DNA of 64,000 nt from Metopolophium dirhodum (lineage: Eukaryota; Arthropoda; Insecta; Hemiptera; Aphididae), in contig NC_083560.1 of the NCBI RefSeq assembly GCF_019925205.1, positions 127,383,062 to 127,447,061 of the forward strand. Reading direction: 5' to 3'. This document shows positions 32,580 through 44,989 of this stretch, one piece after another. The translations under genes and the position numbers were made by a program. A model generated the notes under the pieces. The model had not been told where the DNA came from. It saw nothing but the letters and a program-made list of their open reading frames with translations, and did no database searches. Every line of letters begins with the position of its first letter. The first letter of the stretch is position 1.

Positions 32580-35500
32580 ATGGATTACCATTATTATATG
32601 AATGCATTGAAATTGATTGCAGTGGCAGAATCATTTGGTTATCTGAACCAACCAAGATCAGAAAGATCATTTTGGATTCATCCGTTTAATGCAGTACGGG
32701 AAACTAATAATCGGTTTTTTTCTCTTACGAAGAAATTTGAAAGTATCCGAGCAAATTTTCCAAGTATTATCGAATGTCCATTTCTTCATTTGACGAACTA
32801 TTAGAAAAACTTCCCCACATAACCAAAAAAATCACCAAGTTCCGACGTCCGGTGTGTCCAAAAGAAAGATTGACTATTACAATCAGGTAATTAAATAATA
32901 ATAAACTACCTAGTAAATATTATATTTGTATAGAATAAGTATAGTTAAATAAATTAAACCTCTTTAATACATAGGACAGTATTCAGTATTTCAGTAGGTA
33001 TATGATTATCAATAAAACAAAATAAAACGTAATTAACTTCAAAAACTTTTTATATAAAGTAAAAAAAAACAATAAAAATAACTTCTGTAACTTCAAATAC
33101 CTACTTGAAGCAAAACAATATACAACATATTGTTTTGTCTGAAAAAAAAAATAAAAATAATAATAATAATAATAATTTATAAAATATAATATAAAACGTA
33201 AATATTAAACGTAATATATTATATTAACTTCAATATATATAACGTAACTTCAAAAACTTTTTAAAAAAATAATAAAAATAACTTCTGTAACTCAATACTT
33301 CAATACTTGAACTAATACAATATACAACATAATATAATATTATTGTTGCATTCAAAATAAAAAAAAAATAAACACTATGGTTCATTCCTACATCTTCCTG
33401 GCTGTAGTCTTGAGGTGAGGTTGGTGAACTATAGTTTTGTGGAACTGAGTACCTTGAAGAAGGGCGCATAGGTAGATACTGTTGTGAATAGCTGGGATAG
33501 GTGAGAGAAGTTTGCTGGCCAATATTGTTTGGATAATTATTGTATTGGTGAATGTTTGCGTTGAAATTCTGCGAGTGGAATGGGAGGGTTTAAAATATTT
33601 CTTACTGACTGCATGAATGCTATTTTAAAATCAAGTTTTTGGTTGTCATTCATTTTTTTGAATTCAGGAAGGAATGATAACAAAAAAGCTTTATCAGGAT
33701 CCATGTCTTCCGAGCGTGATTTTGTGGGTGGGTGTTGCATAAGGTGCAGCAAATTTTGTTGGAATGGGGTAATCTTTTATTTTTTATTCTGAGGCCCTGG
33801 TGTATTCATGCTGTTGTTTGATGGTGGAAGTGAAACATAGTCTTCTTCGGAAATGTCACCAGCGTCAACAGTAGTTTCTATTTCTGGATTATGGATGATG
33901 GATGTTGATGACATATTACCTGTTGTCCTGTAATTTTAATAATAATGTAAATGTTAAAAAAGCATTTTGTTCCCAAAATGTATTTTACTTACTTTCTTTT
34001 TTTTTAAAACTGGTTGTAAAAATGATAGTGCATCAGCATAAGCATATTTTTGGTGGGATTTGCTCCACTACCACTTGGTGTACTATTTTTTTGTTTAATG
34101 TCTCGAGCAAAATTGTCTGATATTTTCCATTTTTTTTTAATTTCATCGACTAAAAAGTATTAATAAGTAAGTAATAATAATTTTAAGATAAGGTTAACTT
34201 TCTAAAAATTCTAAAATAAGTATATACAATTCTTGTAGTCTTGTAAAGTATTCAAAATATAAAAGTATTAAAATACTTTTGTCTTTCCAGTGGCGTCGAA
34301 CTAAATTTTTTTTGGGGTGGAAATGAAGACTAACTGAGGGAAACCCCCACCCCACCAATTTTTTATCTAAAAAATATTTACTCAAGTTATAATAATTACT
34401 ACATTATGTTTACATTTTATCATTATTTAATATTTGAGCACATTACCAGTTAGGTTCATATGTATAAAATATAATAAAATATAAGTAAGAGCTTTTAGTT
34501 CTCATGAATAATGTTTTTGAATTATAACGAAATAATGAATATCGTTAATCTTCGTTTAAACATCTAATTTCGTCCAAGTTAACTTAAAATTAAGACTATA
34601 AAAGAACTGTGATCGTATATTTTTTAGATTTTTTGGTTACAGTATTACCCACTTATGAGAAACCTCGTTTTAAATTTCCAATCCTCAGCTATACAATTTG
34701 AAAATTTTAAACATTTTTAACCAAAAAAAGATTTGTAAATGTTCGCGATGTATTGACTATAATTTTGTAAAAATTTGTATTTAAAAATATTTGATTTTCG
34801 GAAAAAAATATAAAATTATATGATAATATTACCTATATAATATAATATAATATTGAAAATTATAAATTATTTCAGATACCTATCTGGCAGTTGGAACAAA
34901 TTTTGTGGCGTTACAATATGAATTTTTGTTGGGACGAAGTACAATAGGAAATATTGTTAGAGAAACCTCTCAGGTTTTATGGAACACCCTACAGCCTGAA
35001 GAAATGCCAGAACCTAATCCAGACCAATGGACAGAAATAGCCAATAAATTTTATTTGAAAACGAACTTTCCAAATTGTGTAGGGGCAGTCGATGGAAAAA
35101 ATATTCGTTGTATTAAACCCATTATTTCCGGATCAATGTTCTACATTTATAAAAAGTATTTTTCTGTGTTACTGTAGTGAACGCAAATTATAGTTTTATT
35201 TCAATCGATGTCGGTGCATATGGCAAGGAGGGTGATTCTACAATTTTCAAAAATTGTCCATTCGGAAAAAAATTATATTCTGAATTATTAAATCTACCAG
35301 CAACTGTTGTTCTTCCAAATACAGACAATTTTCCGCAGCCTTTCGTGGTAATTGGTGATGAAGCTTTCGGACTACACAAAAATCTTTTAAGACCATACCC
35401 TGGACGAGGTCTCACACAAAAAAGAAAAATGTTTAACTATCGTCTATCAAGAGCTCGAAGGTACGTAGAATGCGCTTTTGGAATACTCGCAAATAAATGG

Positions 35501-35737
35501 CGTGTTCTACATAGTGCTATTTTAGTTGAACCCGATTTCGCAGACGTTATAAAAGCATGCTGTATTTTACATAATTATGTTAGACGAAGGGATGGTTATA
35601 ACTTCGAAGACACCCTTTCAAACTGTTTGGAAGACTTTAAAAATGAAAATAATTCTGGAGCTCGTCAACAAGGATTAGATGTTCGAGAATATTCTATGGA
35701 AGCAGGAGCGGTTCCCTTTCAATATCGATTTTTTTGA
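32580..35737 (+). pseudogene. PIF/Harbinger transposase
   Basis: Exon 1 (32580-32888) carries RSFWIHPFNAVRETNNRFFS, KFESIRANFP and, after a frameshift near 32761, FDELLEKLPHITKKI and PKERLTITIR ending at a GTAATT donor. A 2-kb interval follows; exon 2 begins after a TTATTTCAG acceptor at about 34875. It contains FLLGRSTIGNIVRETSQVLW, CVGAVDGKNIRCIKP (first Asp), a break near 35172, ISIDVGAYGKEGDSTIF (second Asp), PQPFVVIGDEAFGLHKNLLR and RARRYVECAFGILANKWRVL (Glu), then the CCILHNYVRR tail and a stop. This is the standard DDE layout of Harbinger transposases. Two or three frameshifts make it inactive, but all catalytic residues are still readable. A MADF-BESS partner gene runs the other way through the same interval. 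Confidence 0.9.
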
Positions 35738-36345
35738 TTTTTTTTTACTTCTAAGTTTTTTTTTTTTTATATATAGTATCAAAATTATAATTTTATATAT
35801 TTATATTAAAATATAATATAAAATAAATTCAAGCGATCATATTTGACAAAAATAATTAATTTTTAAACTATATTCGTTACACGTTCGACGCCGGTATCAA
35901 CACGTTGTTGACATGCAACAACCTGGTCGTACTTCGCTCTTTATAAACTTAGATTTAGTCATAGATCGTACAAATTTAAAATATTTGTGTTAGCCATTCA
36001 AAAATGACGTACCTATACTTATGTTTTGTTTTATTTAATTATTTTAAAAGTAGGTATTATCATTATTTTCTTTATATAATATATCATATTATTAGAAATT
36101 GCATTGAAACATAAAAAAAAAATTATACTTACCGTAAGATTCTTGCTCCTTGTTTAAAAATGTATCCCAATTTTCTAATATAGCACTGGCTACATTTATC
36201 CAGGCCTTTATCTTGCAATGTTTGTCCATATAATTACTACTATTAATATTCCATAAACATTCTTCCTTCTCCACTTCGTTAATCAAAATATCAATATCAA
36301 TCATATCGATATATTTAAATAAAGTCAATTTAATATCAATTATCA
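33270..36345 (-). pseudogene. MADF-BESS DNA-binding partner protein of the PIF/Harbinger element
   Basis: Minus-strand exons: first MADF half at about 36315-36135 (DIDILINEVEKEECLWNINS, KIKAWINVASAILENW); second MADF part at about 34149-34000 (DEIKKKWK, DNFARDIKQKNSTPSGSGAN) with a one-base shift in an A run near 34050; a linker plus BESS motif at about 33930-33500 (DPDKAFLLSFLPEFKKMNDN, QKLDFKIAFMQSV), interrupted by one in-frame TAA near 33785; and a Gln/Tyr/Ser-rich tail to about 33380, reached by another frameshift. Insect Harbinger elements usually carry such a second DNA-binding protein that recruits the transposase to the ends (known for the superfamily). Its first exon lies beyond the transposase 3' end, so the two genes interlock. 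A single hAT-like terminus (CAGTGGCGTCGAAC) lies at about 34281 in an intron. Confidence 0.78.
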
Positions 36346-36359
36346 ATCAATAAACTAAA

Positions 36360-36730
36360 AAACTGGTAGAACGGTAAAAAAGAATGGTAAAAAGGGGGTT
36401 TTGAAACGCGTCGTAACCGCTGTGGTATGTCACAGGCCATATAAAACAATGTGTTACGGTTCCAAGCGTCAACGCGTTCAAAACGCAAAACCGCAACAGG
36501 CAGGGGTGTCACGCGGCAACGCGCGTCAAAATCGCGCTAGTCTGTCGCACTCCATTTAAATGTATGCATTTTCGACGCGCGGTGCTCCTGCGTTTTATCC
36601 ACGCGTCAAATTCGCTGTAGTGTGTCGCGGCACTTAACTATTATACGCCCAGACAGTTTTTCAGTCAGGCTGTTTTGGCTGGTGCACACTGGGCGTCTAG
36701 GGGTCTTGCGCTTGAAAGTGGCCGTGGGTA
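36360..36730. promoter_or_regulatory. GC-rich end region with repeated ACGCGTC words, probable Harbinger terminus
   Basis: Several variants of GCGTCAACGCG, ACGCGTCAAA and GTGTGTCGCGG-like words lie upstream of the MADF first exon. Palindromic CG-rich subterminal repeats bound by the partner protein are typical of Harbinger ends. A matching left terminus is not found, so the exact element end is unknown. Confidence 0.4.
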
Positions 36731-37335
36731 CTCGATTCTTGTGCAAGCATGTAAAATTTTAACTTATTGTAAGATTTAACACTTTAAGAGAACGGTTGGT
36801 GAGTCGTGAATGTTTTGACTGTGTATAAACTATTTAATTAAAAATATTTTTTATTTTTATACGCTGATCAGCAAAGTTTTAATAAGAAATCGAGAATCTG
36901 TGGCTTACAATTTCAAACCATTTTAATATGTTGTATTTATTTATATTATTTGAAAGAGTGTCAATACTTTCAAATAGATAGCGTTTCAGTCGCTACATTT
37001 CTTCCACTACAGAAATACCGTTGAATAACTTGACCGCAAATATAAACACCGTCGCCAGTCCATACTATCTTAGTTCATGGTTAAAACGGAAGTGGTGTCG
37101 TGATCTATTGGCACCTAATATTAATATTAATATTAATAGAAAAAAAAATAATTACTGAAAATATAAACTTTTTTTAATTTCCTCTAACAAAAACTTATAA
37201 TGAACCTTGTATTACATTTTCAAGTTTTTTGACCAAGCAAATAGGTATTTTTTTACTGGCATAAATTAAAAAAAACTAATGAAAATTGAAAATTTCCGCG
37301 CTGTCAGAAAACTCTTACACTTTTCCTGGTTAGTT
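36731..37335. other. Repeat-derived spacer between Harbinger end and BEL/Pao pol
   Basis: Contains the inverted partner (37045-37083) of the 17053 repeat and a stretch (37190-37320) resembling the dispersed AT-rich family of 29-30 kb. TTAATATTAATATTAATAT near 37114 is a short tandem repeat. No gene. Confidence 0.5.
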
Positions 37336-38831
37336 CAGTGGATTGCGTGAATTTATCAACTGTTTCAAACAACTTGGAGGCACCTACAAAGTTAGTTCCA
37401 CAGTCACTGTGCTTCTGTTGGATTGGGCCTCAGCGTGAAATAAAACGACTAAAGGCCATCAGAAAAGTCTCAGTGGACAAGTCTGAGGCGAGTTCAAGAT
37501 GTAGCGACTTTGTTGCCATGCAGACGAAGAGGCATATGTATGCCAGGCATGGTACAGTTCTGCTTGTGTTGACGGTGGGTGTCGTCAATTAGCAAGTGAG
37601 TAAATCGATGTGTCCTCGGCAGAAGACTCGGGTGCTTCTGCTCATACAAGATCAGCGTGAACCAGACGAACTCCAAAACGAAGGAGTCCATGGTTGTCAA
37701 TAAAGGGATTCAAGCCACGTAACTTGCTGGCGCTGTGTGAGTAGGATCGCGGAGCTGCGTAAGTTCGTCACCGAACGCTTGTCTTTGTACGGCGAGTATA
37801 ATGACTTCCAGTGCATGACTTAGTTCAGTGGTTGATGGTTCTATTTTGTTGGGTTTGATGTGCAAAAACTCGTTTACAATATGCGATGATGCGAATGATC
37901 TTTTTTAATGACGAAAATCGATGGAAGAGGCGGTCAAAATGGTAGTAGTCGGGGTTATCACGAGGACTGTGGGTCGTGCTTCGAGGTCTGTAACGGCTGT
38001 AGCAGGACATAAGGGCCATTTACTGTGATTTTGGACTAGGTCCATTCCACCACATTGGATGTTTTAGAAGTTCAGTAGGGTAGAGTCCACGAGACGCGCA
38101 GTCTACTGGATTTTCGCTGGTTGGAACATATCGCCAAAGTGATGGTGGTGTAAGGCTCTGGATCTGGCTGGTTCTGTTTGCAATAAACGTTGCCCATCGA
38201 TGTGGAGATGATTGAATCCAGGCGAGAGTTGTCGTTGAATCAGTCCAGGCGTACATGGCGTTGATGGATAGTACTTGTTTGAGAAGTTCGTACACATAGT
38301 TGAGCTGCCAACACTGCACCGCATAATTCTAACCGTGGGATAGTCACTCGTTTCAGAGGTGACATCTTGGATTTTGCTGTGACGAGGTTGCAATTTACGC
38401 GGTTTCCGGAATCGCAACGTAGATACACTGCAGCCGCATAACCCTTTTCGGAACTGTCTGAGAAGACGTGGAGTTCATACTGAGTTTCTCCTTCCGTGGT
38501 ACGTCGACGGGGAATCTTTAGATGTTGTATGCATTGAATTTCACTTTGGTACCGCTGCCACATTGTTTGCACTTGCTCGGGAATGGGATCGTCCCATCCG
38601 ATTCCTGATGTCCATAGTAACTGCATTATGTGTTTTGCCAAAAAGGTCACAGCTGAGAGGAAGCTGAGGATCAAAAATGCGTTCAAGATCCGACAGGATC
38701 GAGTGTTTTGTTGTACTTGCATCTGGACACTGAAAGCTGTAAGAGAAATTATCTTGTTTTGGATTCCATTGCATCCCGAGGATTTGCAGCCCAGCCTCCA
38801 GCTCATCGTCGAATAGTACATCAGTTGACAT

Positions 38832-41119
38832 GGTGACCGGTCAAAATATCTTCGAAATAATATCTTTGGTCAAAATATCTTAGTCAAAATATCTTATGGC
38901 AAAATATCTCATGGCAAAAATGTTTTTGGTCAAAATATTTTTTAAACTAATTTTTTAGTTTATATTCATATAATTTATTTATCTCTATATAATCAAATAT
39001 ACGTCATATATATCGGCTATCGGTTCTATCGCCGTGTGAACCGTTGTATTACATAGGTATTATTATTATATTATCTTCGATCGACATTTTATATCTTTAT
39101 AACTGCTAGTCTACTTATTGCGAAAACTGGCCGGTAATCCCCGTCAAAGCGTCACTATTATAGACTATTGGTATTGACTACGTATACATATTATGCCATT
39201 ATGATAAAAATGGTAGAAAGCTTATCAGCTTATATACATTTTAGCAGGTTTATGTGTAATAGTTTTGTCATAACAGTATTACTTGTCAACTGATGTACCT
39301 TGCTTTTGATTTTCTTTCTTAAATATGACTCTTACTTTTATTAAAAGCCAAAAAGGTAATAACTTATTACTACAAAATGGATATCTCCATATTTTTTATA
39401 GTAATGGTAAAAACAAATATATTTGGCGGTGTACCGAGTATAACAAATATAAATGCAGTTCGTGTTTTACAAGTAGCAAAAATGAAACAAGTAATTAGTG
39501 ATTTAAATATTTATTTCAAAATTATTGATTATTATTTTATATAAATATTATAATAAATTGACGAAGTATATTAATTTATATTATATTATTTATAGGCACA
39601 ATACTAAAGGAATCCTGTCATTATCATGCGCCAAATGGTGCCAAAATTCAAGTTAGAGAAATGTTGGAAAAAATTAAAGGTGATGCAAAACGTAATCAAG
39701 TGTCCACAAGGAATTTAATTAGTGAAGCTGTTACTACAGTTCCACTGGTTGTTGCTGCTCAATTACCAAGTCAATCACTGATTTCTCGAACAATCCGTAG
39801 AGTAAGATCCAAAGTTGAAGTTTGTCCTCAAAACCCATTAACAGTTAACGATTTAAATATACCACTCGAATACCAGTTAGTTAATAACAAACAATTTTTA
39901 CTTTACGACAATAAAAACGAAAAAAGAATTTTGATTTTTTCGACGATTGATAATTTAAAAATACTTAAAAACTGTAATATTTGGATGGCAGATGGGACAT
40001 TTCGGACAGTTCCAAAATTGTTTTCACAGTTATATACCATACACGTCTGTTATAACCAAACAACTTATCCAGTTGTTTACGTATTAATGACTGATCGTAC
40101 AAAACAATCGTATATAGAAATTTTAAATGTTTTAAAGAGATTTGAACCGGATTTGAATCCAAGCAGCATTATGATTGATTTCGAACAACCATTTATATTA
40201 GCATTTAAAGACGTGTTTCCCAATTCGGAAATAAAAGGATGTTTTTTCCATTTCCAACAATGTATCTGGCGTAAAATACAAGAAAATGGACTACAAAATA
40301 TGTACGCTGAAGATGCAGAATTCTCATTACAAATTCGACATCTATGTGCACTTGCTTTTGTTCCAATGGATAAAAGTGTACAATATTTTAATGATTTAAT
40401 TGAATCAAATTATTATGTTGAAAATGAAAATATTTTATCTCCGATGATTAACTATTTTGAAGACACGTGGATCGGACGTCCAAACCGTCGAAATGGTCGA
40501 CGCCCGCCAATGTTTAGTGTCAATATGTGGAATTGCTATGAATCGGTAATACAAGATCTTCCACGTACGAATAATTCGGTAGAAGGATGGCATCATGCAT
40601 TCAATGCAGCACTCGGAGCAAATCACGTTTCAATATGGAAATTCATACGCTTCTTAAAACATGAGCAACTGTTACAAGAGGTTAGTATTTAAATATTTAA
40701 TTTATATTTCATCTTATTTAATTTATTTATTTAATTACATAATTAATATCAGGTTCGATTGGAAAAACGTTTATCGGGAGAAGCAAGTCCAACACGTCGT
40801 AGAAAGTACAGAGATCATGATAAAAAAATAAAAGTAATCGTGGAAAATTACTCTGAAATACCAACAGTTCAATATTTAAGAGGTTTATCTTATAATGTTC
40901 AGTATTAATAACTAATTTTAATTTAAATAATTAATTTTTTAACTATGATGTTTTTTATATTTAATTTTATATTTATTTTTATATTTATTTATTAAAAAAA
41001 TCAATTTAATAGATATTTTAACCAAAGAAATTTTTGTCATAAGATATTTTCACAAAAGATATTTTGACCAAGATATTTTGACCGAAGATATTATTTCGAA
41101 GATATTATGACATGGAACC
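38832..41119 (+). mobile_element. Complete MULE-type element, 2288 bp, long TIRs, 8-bp duplication
   Basis: Ends GGTGACCGGTCAAAATATCT and, inverted, GGTTCCATGTCATAATATCT continue as inverted repeats of about 100 bp (shared TCTTCGAAATAATATCTT). The TIRs are themselves built of GGTCAAAATATCTT tandem variants. GTTGACAT is duplicated at 38824-38831 and 41120-41127. Removing the element and one duplicate restores the Pao frame. One intact gene fills the interior. Confidence 0.93.
39325..40908 (+). CDS. FLYWCH zinc finger + MULE transposase, intact, 3 exons, 468 residues
   Basis: Exons 39325-39490, 39596-40680 and 40753-40908 join with GTAATT/TATAG and GTTAGT/TCAG junctions to give 1407 nt, a complete frame with ATG and TAA. 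Exon 1 and the start of exon 2 encode a FLYWCH-type finger (SQKGNNLLLQNGYLHIFY, WRCTEYNKYKCSSC, ESCHYHAP). The MULE catalytic domain follows: WMADGTFRTVPKLFSQLYTI (Asp), VYVLMTDRTKQSYIEIL, SSIMIDFEQPFILAFKDVFP (Asp-Glu), GCFFHFQQCIWRKIQ, and RTNNSVEGWHHAFNAALG (Glu). The C-terminal exon is basic (RLEKRLSGEASPTRRRKYRD). The FLYWCH finger probably binds the TIR repeats; the enzyme would cut and insert with an 8-bp stagger. No coding defects are seen, so it is probably a recently active, autonomous copy. The minus-strand frames 39965 and 40435 are shadows. Confidence 0.94.
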
Positions 41120-42489
41120 GTTGACATGGAGCGCTCATTGTCCGATACAGCCTGAAGGATCACGGGAGAGTTGCTGGCCCATTTCCGAAGTTGAAATTGG
41201 CCTTGTTTGCATAGAGCAATTAATTGTGATTGTTGCACTAAAGCTACTTCTGGAGAATCGGCCCCCGTGAGTATGTCATCCACAAACGTGTCTTGCATGA
41301 GGATCTGAGCAGCGATGGGGAATGTTGTCGCATCGATCTTCGCTAGGTGTTGTAAGGTTCGCAATGCTTGATGCGGAGCAGAAGAGGTACCATATGTTAC
41401 AGAGACGGTATTCTGTTATTGGTTCATCAGGTTAATTTCGCCAAAGAATCCGTAAATAATCACGGTCTTCAGAATGAATTTCGATTTGTCTATACATTTG
41501 CTTGATGTCAGCTGTAAACAGAACCTTGTGTACTCGGGCGCGGATCAGAATACGTGGTAAGTCCTGTTGAAGCTTGCGACCTGTGTATAAGTTGGTATTG
41601 AGTGATTGTCCCGTGGTGGTCACAGCAGATGCATCATAGACGACTCGGAGTTTAGTTGTCTTACTCTCAGGACGCATGATGCAGTGGTGTGGGATGTAGT
41701 AGCAATATGGAGTCATTCTTTGATTCGTCGGGACTACCTCCATATGTTGACTCACAATGTAATCTCTCATGAACTCCTTATATTGTTGGGAAAGCTCTTC
41801 ATTTTGCGACAATCGGCGGTCCAAGTACCAAAATCGCGTTTGAGCCATGCTCCGAGAATCTCCGAGGATTGGGCGAGGATGTTTCAATGGTAGCGCAATG
41901 CTAAATCGACTAGAGGCCAGACGTTTCACTAAGCACGTGAATATTCTTTCTGCGTGGATTTCATCTGAGCTCAAATGGTGTATATGGGGTGACTCCTCCA
42001 ACTCCCAGAATTTTGACAGGGACTGTTCAAGTGTCGACTCAGAGGTGACTAACATTGACGTGACTGACTTGGGCGTCATTTCAGCAGCTGGTCCCATCAA
42101 AACTCATCCAAATACAGAGGCCGTTGGATGATGTCGATGACCAGCAATGCGGTCACCGGTGAATATAGCTGGTGCGACGTCTGCGCCGAGCAGGATATCA
42201 ACTTTTCCTGGAGTGTGGAAGGTTGGATCTGCCAGATCCAGTTGATTTATGTTGGCCACGATGTTGCTTGAATAGTTTCTTGAGGTGTGACATCTGTGAT
42301 CTTCGGTACAATAAGAACATCGAGAGGAATGGATGGTTCAGATTGGTTTACTGGTGACATTGTGATTGTGGTCATGCCGGACACCACGTTAACCGGTGTG
42401 CCTGAGAACACTCTGATTTTTGTGGTACAACGTCGGTGGGTCTGAGATAGGCGATCTGCACACTGTTTCGTGATAAAACTGACCTGAGA

Positions 42490-44430
42490 ATGAAATTGAA
42501 TCTTAATGCAATTATTGTGGGAATAATATAGCCCAAAAAACATGTTTTTTCAATCTGTAATTTATCTAGAGAAATAGCTAACGGTTCCATAACAGTACAA
42601 TATTCCTCTAAAAATAACCATTCACATAATGTAAGTTTGCTTAATTTCAATTCATCAAATGTAAATACCAGTTTATCTTTAAAAGGAACTACTTTTTTAG
42701 CGGCAAAGAACATGGGATTCCACCTGGTAATTATAGGAACAGGAAATTTACAATTACACACGTCTTCTACTTTATCAGAAGCAACAGTGCTTCTACTAAA
42801 TAAGTTCCAAAACGAATTAAGCTTCTTGAAAGTTGCAGTTGAAATTTTATTATAGGACAAGTTGGATATTTTAGAAGTATCTACAGTTGCTATTAAATTA
42901 AGTGTATTGAGTGTACATGTCATATGTTCTGGTAAATTATATTCATTATAACGTTTAGAATTAAATATCGAGTCCATTGTAATGATTTCAACTTCAACCA
43001 CGTCATCTGAATTATCAGAACATGAATCACCATTACCAAACCAATTTATTTCTGGACCATTGTTTGCAGAATTTGAATGTGTTGGAATAGCAGCTCGAAA
43101 AGAAAACATTCTAAATGCTTTTCCGAAATTACTCGCATTATCAGTAAGTGTGTGAGACATTTTAGAATTATCAATTTTATAGGTTTGAGTAATTTCGTTA
43201 ATAACCTCAGCAATATTATCATAAGTATGGCTGCCATTTATACGTCTACATCCCAAAACGTAAGATGACCTACTATAAGTATTTTCATCAATAAAATGGC
43301 ACGTCATTCTCATATAACTCTTGTTGTTACAACTATAAATGTCAGCAGTAGTACATATAAATTTATGGCCAGAAATTAGTTTAGTCAACATAGAAATATA
43401 CGAAAAATATTTAAGTTTTAATTATTTTAACATCACTTGTCTACCAGGAAGTGATATGTTTTCTGTGATGCCAGATAGACCTTTGGTTAAACGACGAAAA
43501 GCTGGCTTTTCACAGGTTTCATGGGTCGAATTTCTTCCACGATATATTCAAAAACCAATGTAGTCATCTAAAACAAAATTAAACTATTATTATCAAAATA
43601 AAAAATTAATTCTTATTAAGTATATTAAGTGAAACACAACTAAATTCCATACCTATGGGTAAGTGGATTCAAATGAAAAGGGCTAGTTATTAATTTTTTT
43701 ACATTTAGGCCAGACTGGCAGTGTGTACGGCTGAGGAGATAGATGAGGTGCTGTGGTCGAGTCAAAGAACTGTTGTCAACATGACAATAAAAAGATTAAC
43801 GATGAATAATTTGAGCAAATTAAAATTAAAATTTGATAAATCAAGAATTTTTTTTGTAGCTGCAATAAAACAACAAATTAATTTTGGAACATTATTTCAT
43901 AAAACTATTTGTTCATTTTGAAAACTATGAATACCTTATAAATTGTAGTGTATCATATTATTTATTAACTACAGATATTGTTAATTTTATTATAAAATAC
44001 TTGGTAACCAACAGTAGATTTTTAAGTTAAACTTGCGAAATAAGTAGATGTCTGTATCAGGTGTTCAAGTTTCAAATGTGAAAATACCTATATAAAAATG
44101 TCTAAATACTACATTTGTTATTTGCTTAAAAAATAAAATGACTTCGATACTTAACTATTCTCTAGCTATTTTAATACCTATTTAAAAGTAATATACCAAC
44201 ATACAATGCAATATACATGCGACATGCCCCATATTTATTTTTGTGATATACCTACTATAAGCTGCTGAAGTACTTACTTTGGTTTTTGAAATTTTATTTG
44301 ATTGTGCAAATGATAATTTTGATTGTGTGTTCACATAAAGTGATGTTAAATCATCTGTTGACTTCTTTGTTTTATGAGAATCTTTTAGTTTCTTAACTTT
44401 TGAAAGACTCCCTGGATGTTTATGCTAAAA
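42490..44430 (-). pseudogene. hAT/ZBED-type transposase, C-terminus lost at the Pao junction
   Basis: Minus strand. A BED-finger-end exon (about 44425-44272: HKHPGSLSKVKKLKDS ... SFAQSNKISKTK, then a GTAAGT donor) is followed by a broken exon at 43560-43400 (FEYIVEEIRPMKPVK, GLSGITENISLPGRQVMLK, one frameshift and one TAA). A long frame then runs to 42490: ICTTADIYSCNNKSYMRMTC, SMSHTLTDNASNFGKAFRMF (Asp), MTCTLNTLNLIATVD, ITRWNPMFFAAKKVV and LDKLQIEKTCFLGYIIPTII. It breaks off where BEL/Pao protease sequence begins, so the hAT dimerisation domain is missing. The open frame 42372-43391 continues through the joint into out-of-frame Pao sequence by chance. Confidence 0.82.
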
Positions 44431-44594
44431 AAATATACATTAAAATATATATTAATTATTATTCAATTAGGTAAAAGTTATAGAAATATAGCACTGATGA
44501 CTGAAGATACATTTTAGTATATAAAGCAATAACTTCAAATATTTCAACAAAATATAAACACGGTTATAATGTTATATAGCTTATAGCAATACAC

Positions 44595-44834
44595 GAACTG
44601 AAAACTGGTATGGCTAACATGTACATGTGGCATGAAGCCACATCCACATTCCGTGGATGCAAAGAAATTGCATCATGTTTATTGAAATTTATAAAGAGCA
44701 TACCTTCAACAGTAAAGCACATTACATGCTTTACAGACAACTGTGGAGGTCAAAATAAAAACCAAATTATTGTAAAATGTTGGTTATATATTGTTAGAAC
44801 GACAAATATTGAAACTGTTGATAATAGATCGTAA
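44595..44834 (+). pseudogene. DUF7869-like fragment (second locus)
   Basis: Plus-strand frame MYMWHEATSTFRGCKEIASC, STVKHITCFTDNCGGQNKNQ, IIVKCWLYIV. The spacing of the W-H-E box and the DNCGGQNKN box parallels WDET ... SDGCGYKNHN in the protein at 12-640. Truncated on both sides: the upstream region and the GHTQNE-type box are missing. Confidence 0.55.
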
Positions 44835-44839
44835 AATAG

Positions 44840-44950
44840 TTTTACAGCATTTGAAATGTTTGCAGCATTATCATGACTAATTCCCGTTATTTTACTATTT
44901 AAATTCCAAGACTTTAACATTCATAATACTGTCTTTTGAATTTTCAGCCG
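44840..44950 (-). pseudogene. Tiny hAT transposase fragment
   Basis: The minus strand reads WNLNSKITGISHDNAANISN and AVK, the second-aspartate box of hAT transposases ('k..g.t.DNA.Nm..A'). It points opposite to the hAT remnant that follows. Confidence 0.5.
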
Positions 44951-44989
44951 TATGACTTTCTTGTATTTCTTTAATTGAAAGAAGAATGA

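Larger units (their letters stand above)
37340..42490 (-). pseudogene. BEL/Pao retrotransposon pol (protease, RT, RNase H, integrase), split by a MULE
   Basis: Minus-strand remnant read from 42490 to 37340. Protease: SQVSFITKQCADRL and KVDILLGADV. Then the Pao pre-RT block FWELEESPHIHHLSSDEIHA, LRVVYDASAVTTTGQSLN, TADIKQMYRQIEIHSEDRDY, the catalytic DTFVDDILTGAD (about 41280), RSMSTDVLFDDELEAGLQIL, RNase H-like FSDSSEKGYAAAVYL and WTDSTTTLAWIQ, PVDCASRG, and an integrase scrap (SDCGTNFVGASKLF) near 37400. Several frameshifts and stops are present. A 2288-bp MULE interrupts the frame within MSTD (38832-41119). No LTRs or gag were found. The 42490 edge abuts a hAT gene and may be a rearrangement joint. 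Plus-strand frames in this interval (41606-42357, 38583, 37338) are shadows. Confidence 0.88.

Noticed and set aside
37338..37592. Plus-strand 84-codon frame
   Set aside because: Antisense to the Pao integrase fragment (SDCGTNFVGASKLF on the minus strand).
42372..43391. Single 339-codon protein
   Set aside because: Only the first 300 or so codons are hAT; the end is out-of-frame BEL/Pao sequence read across a joint.
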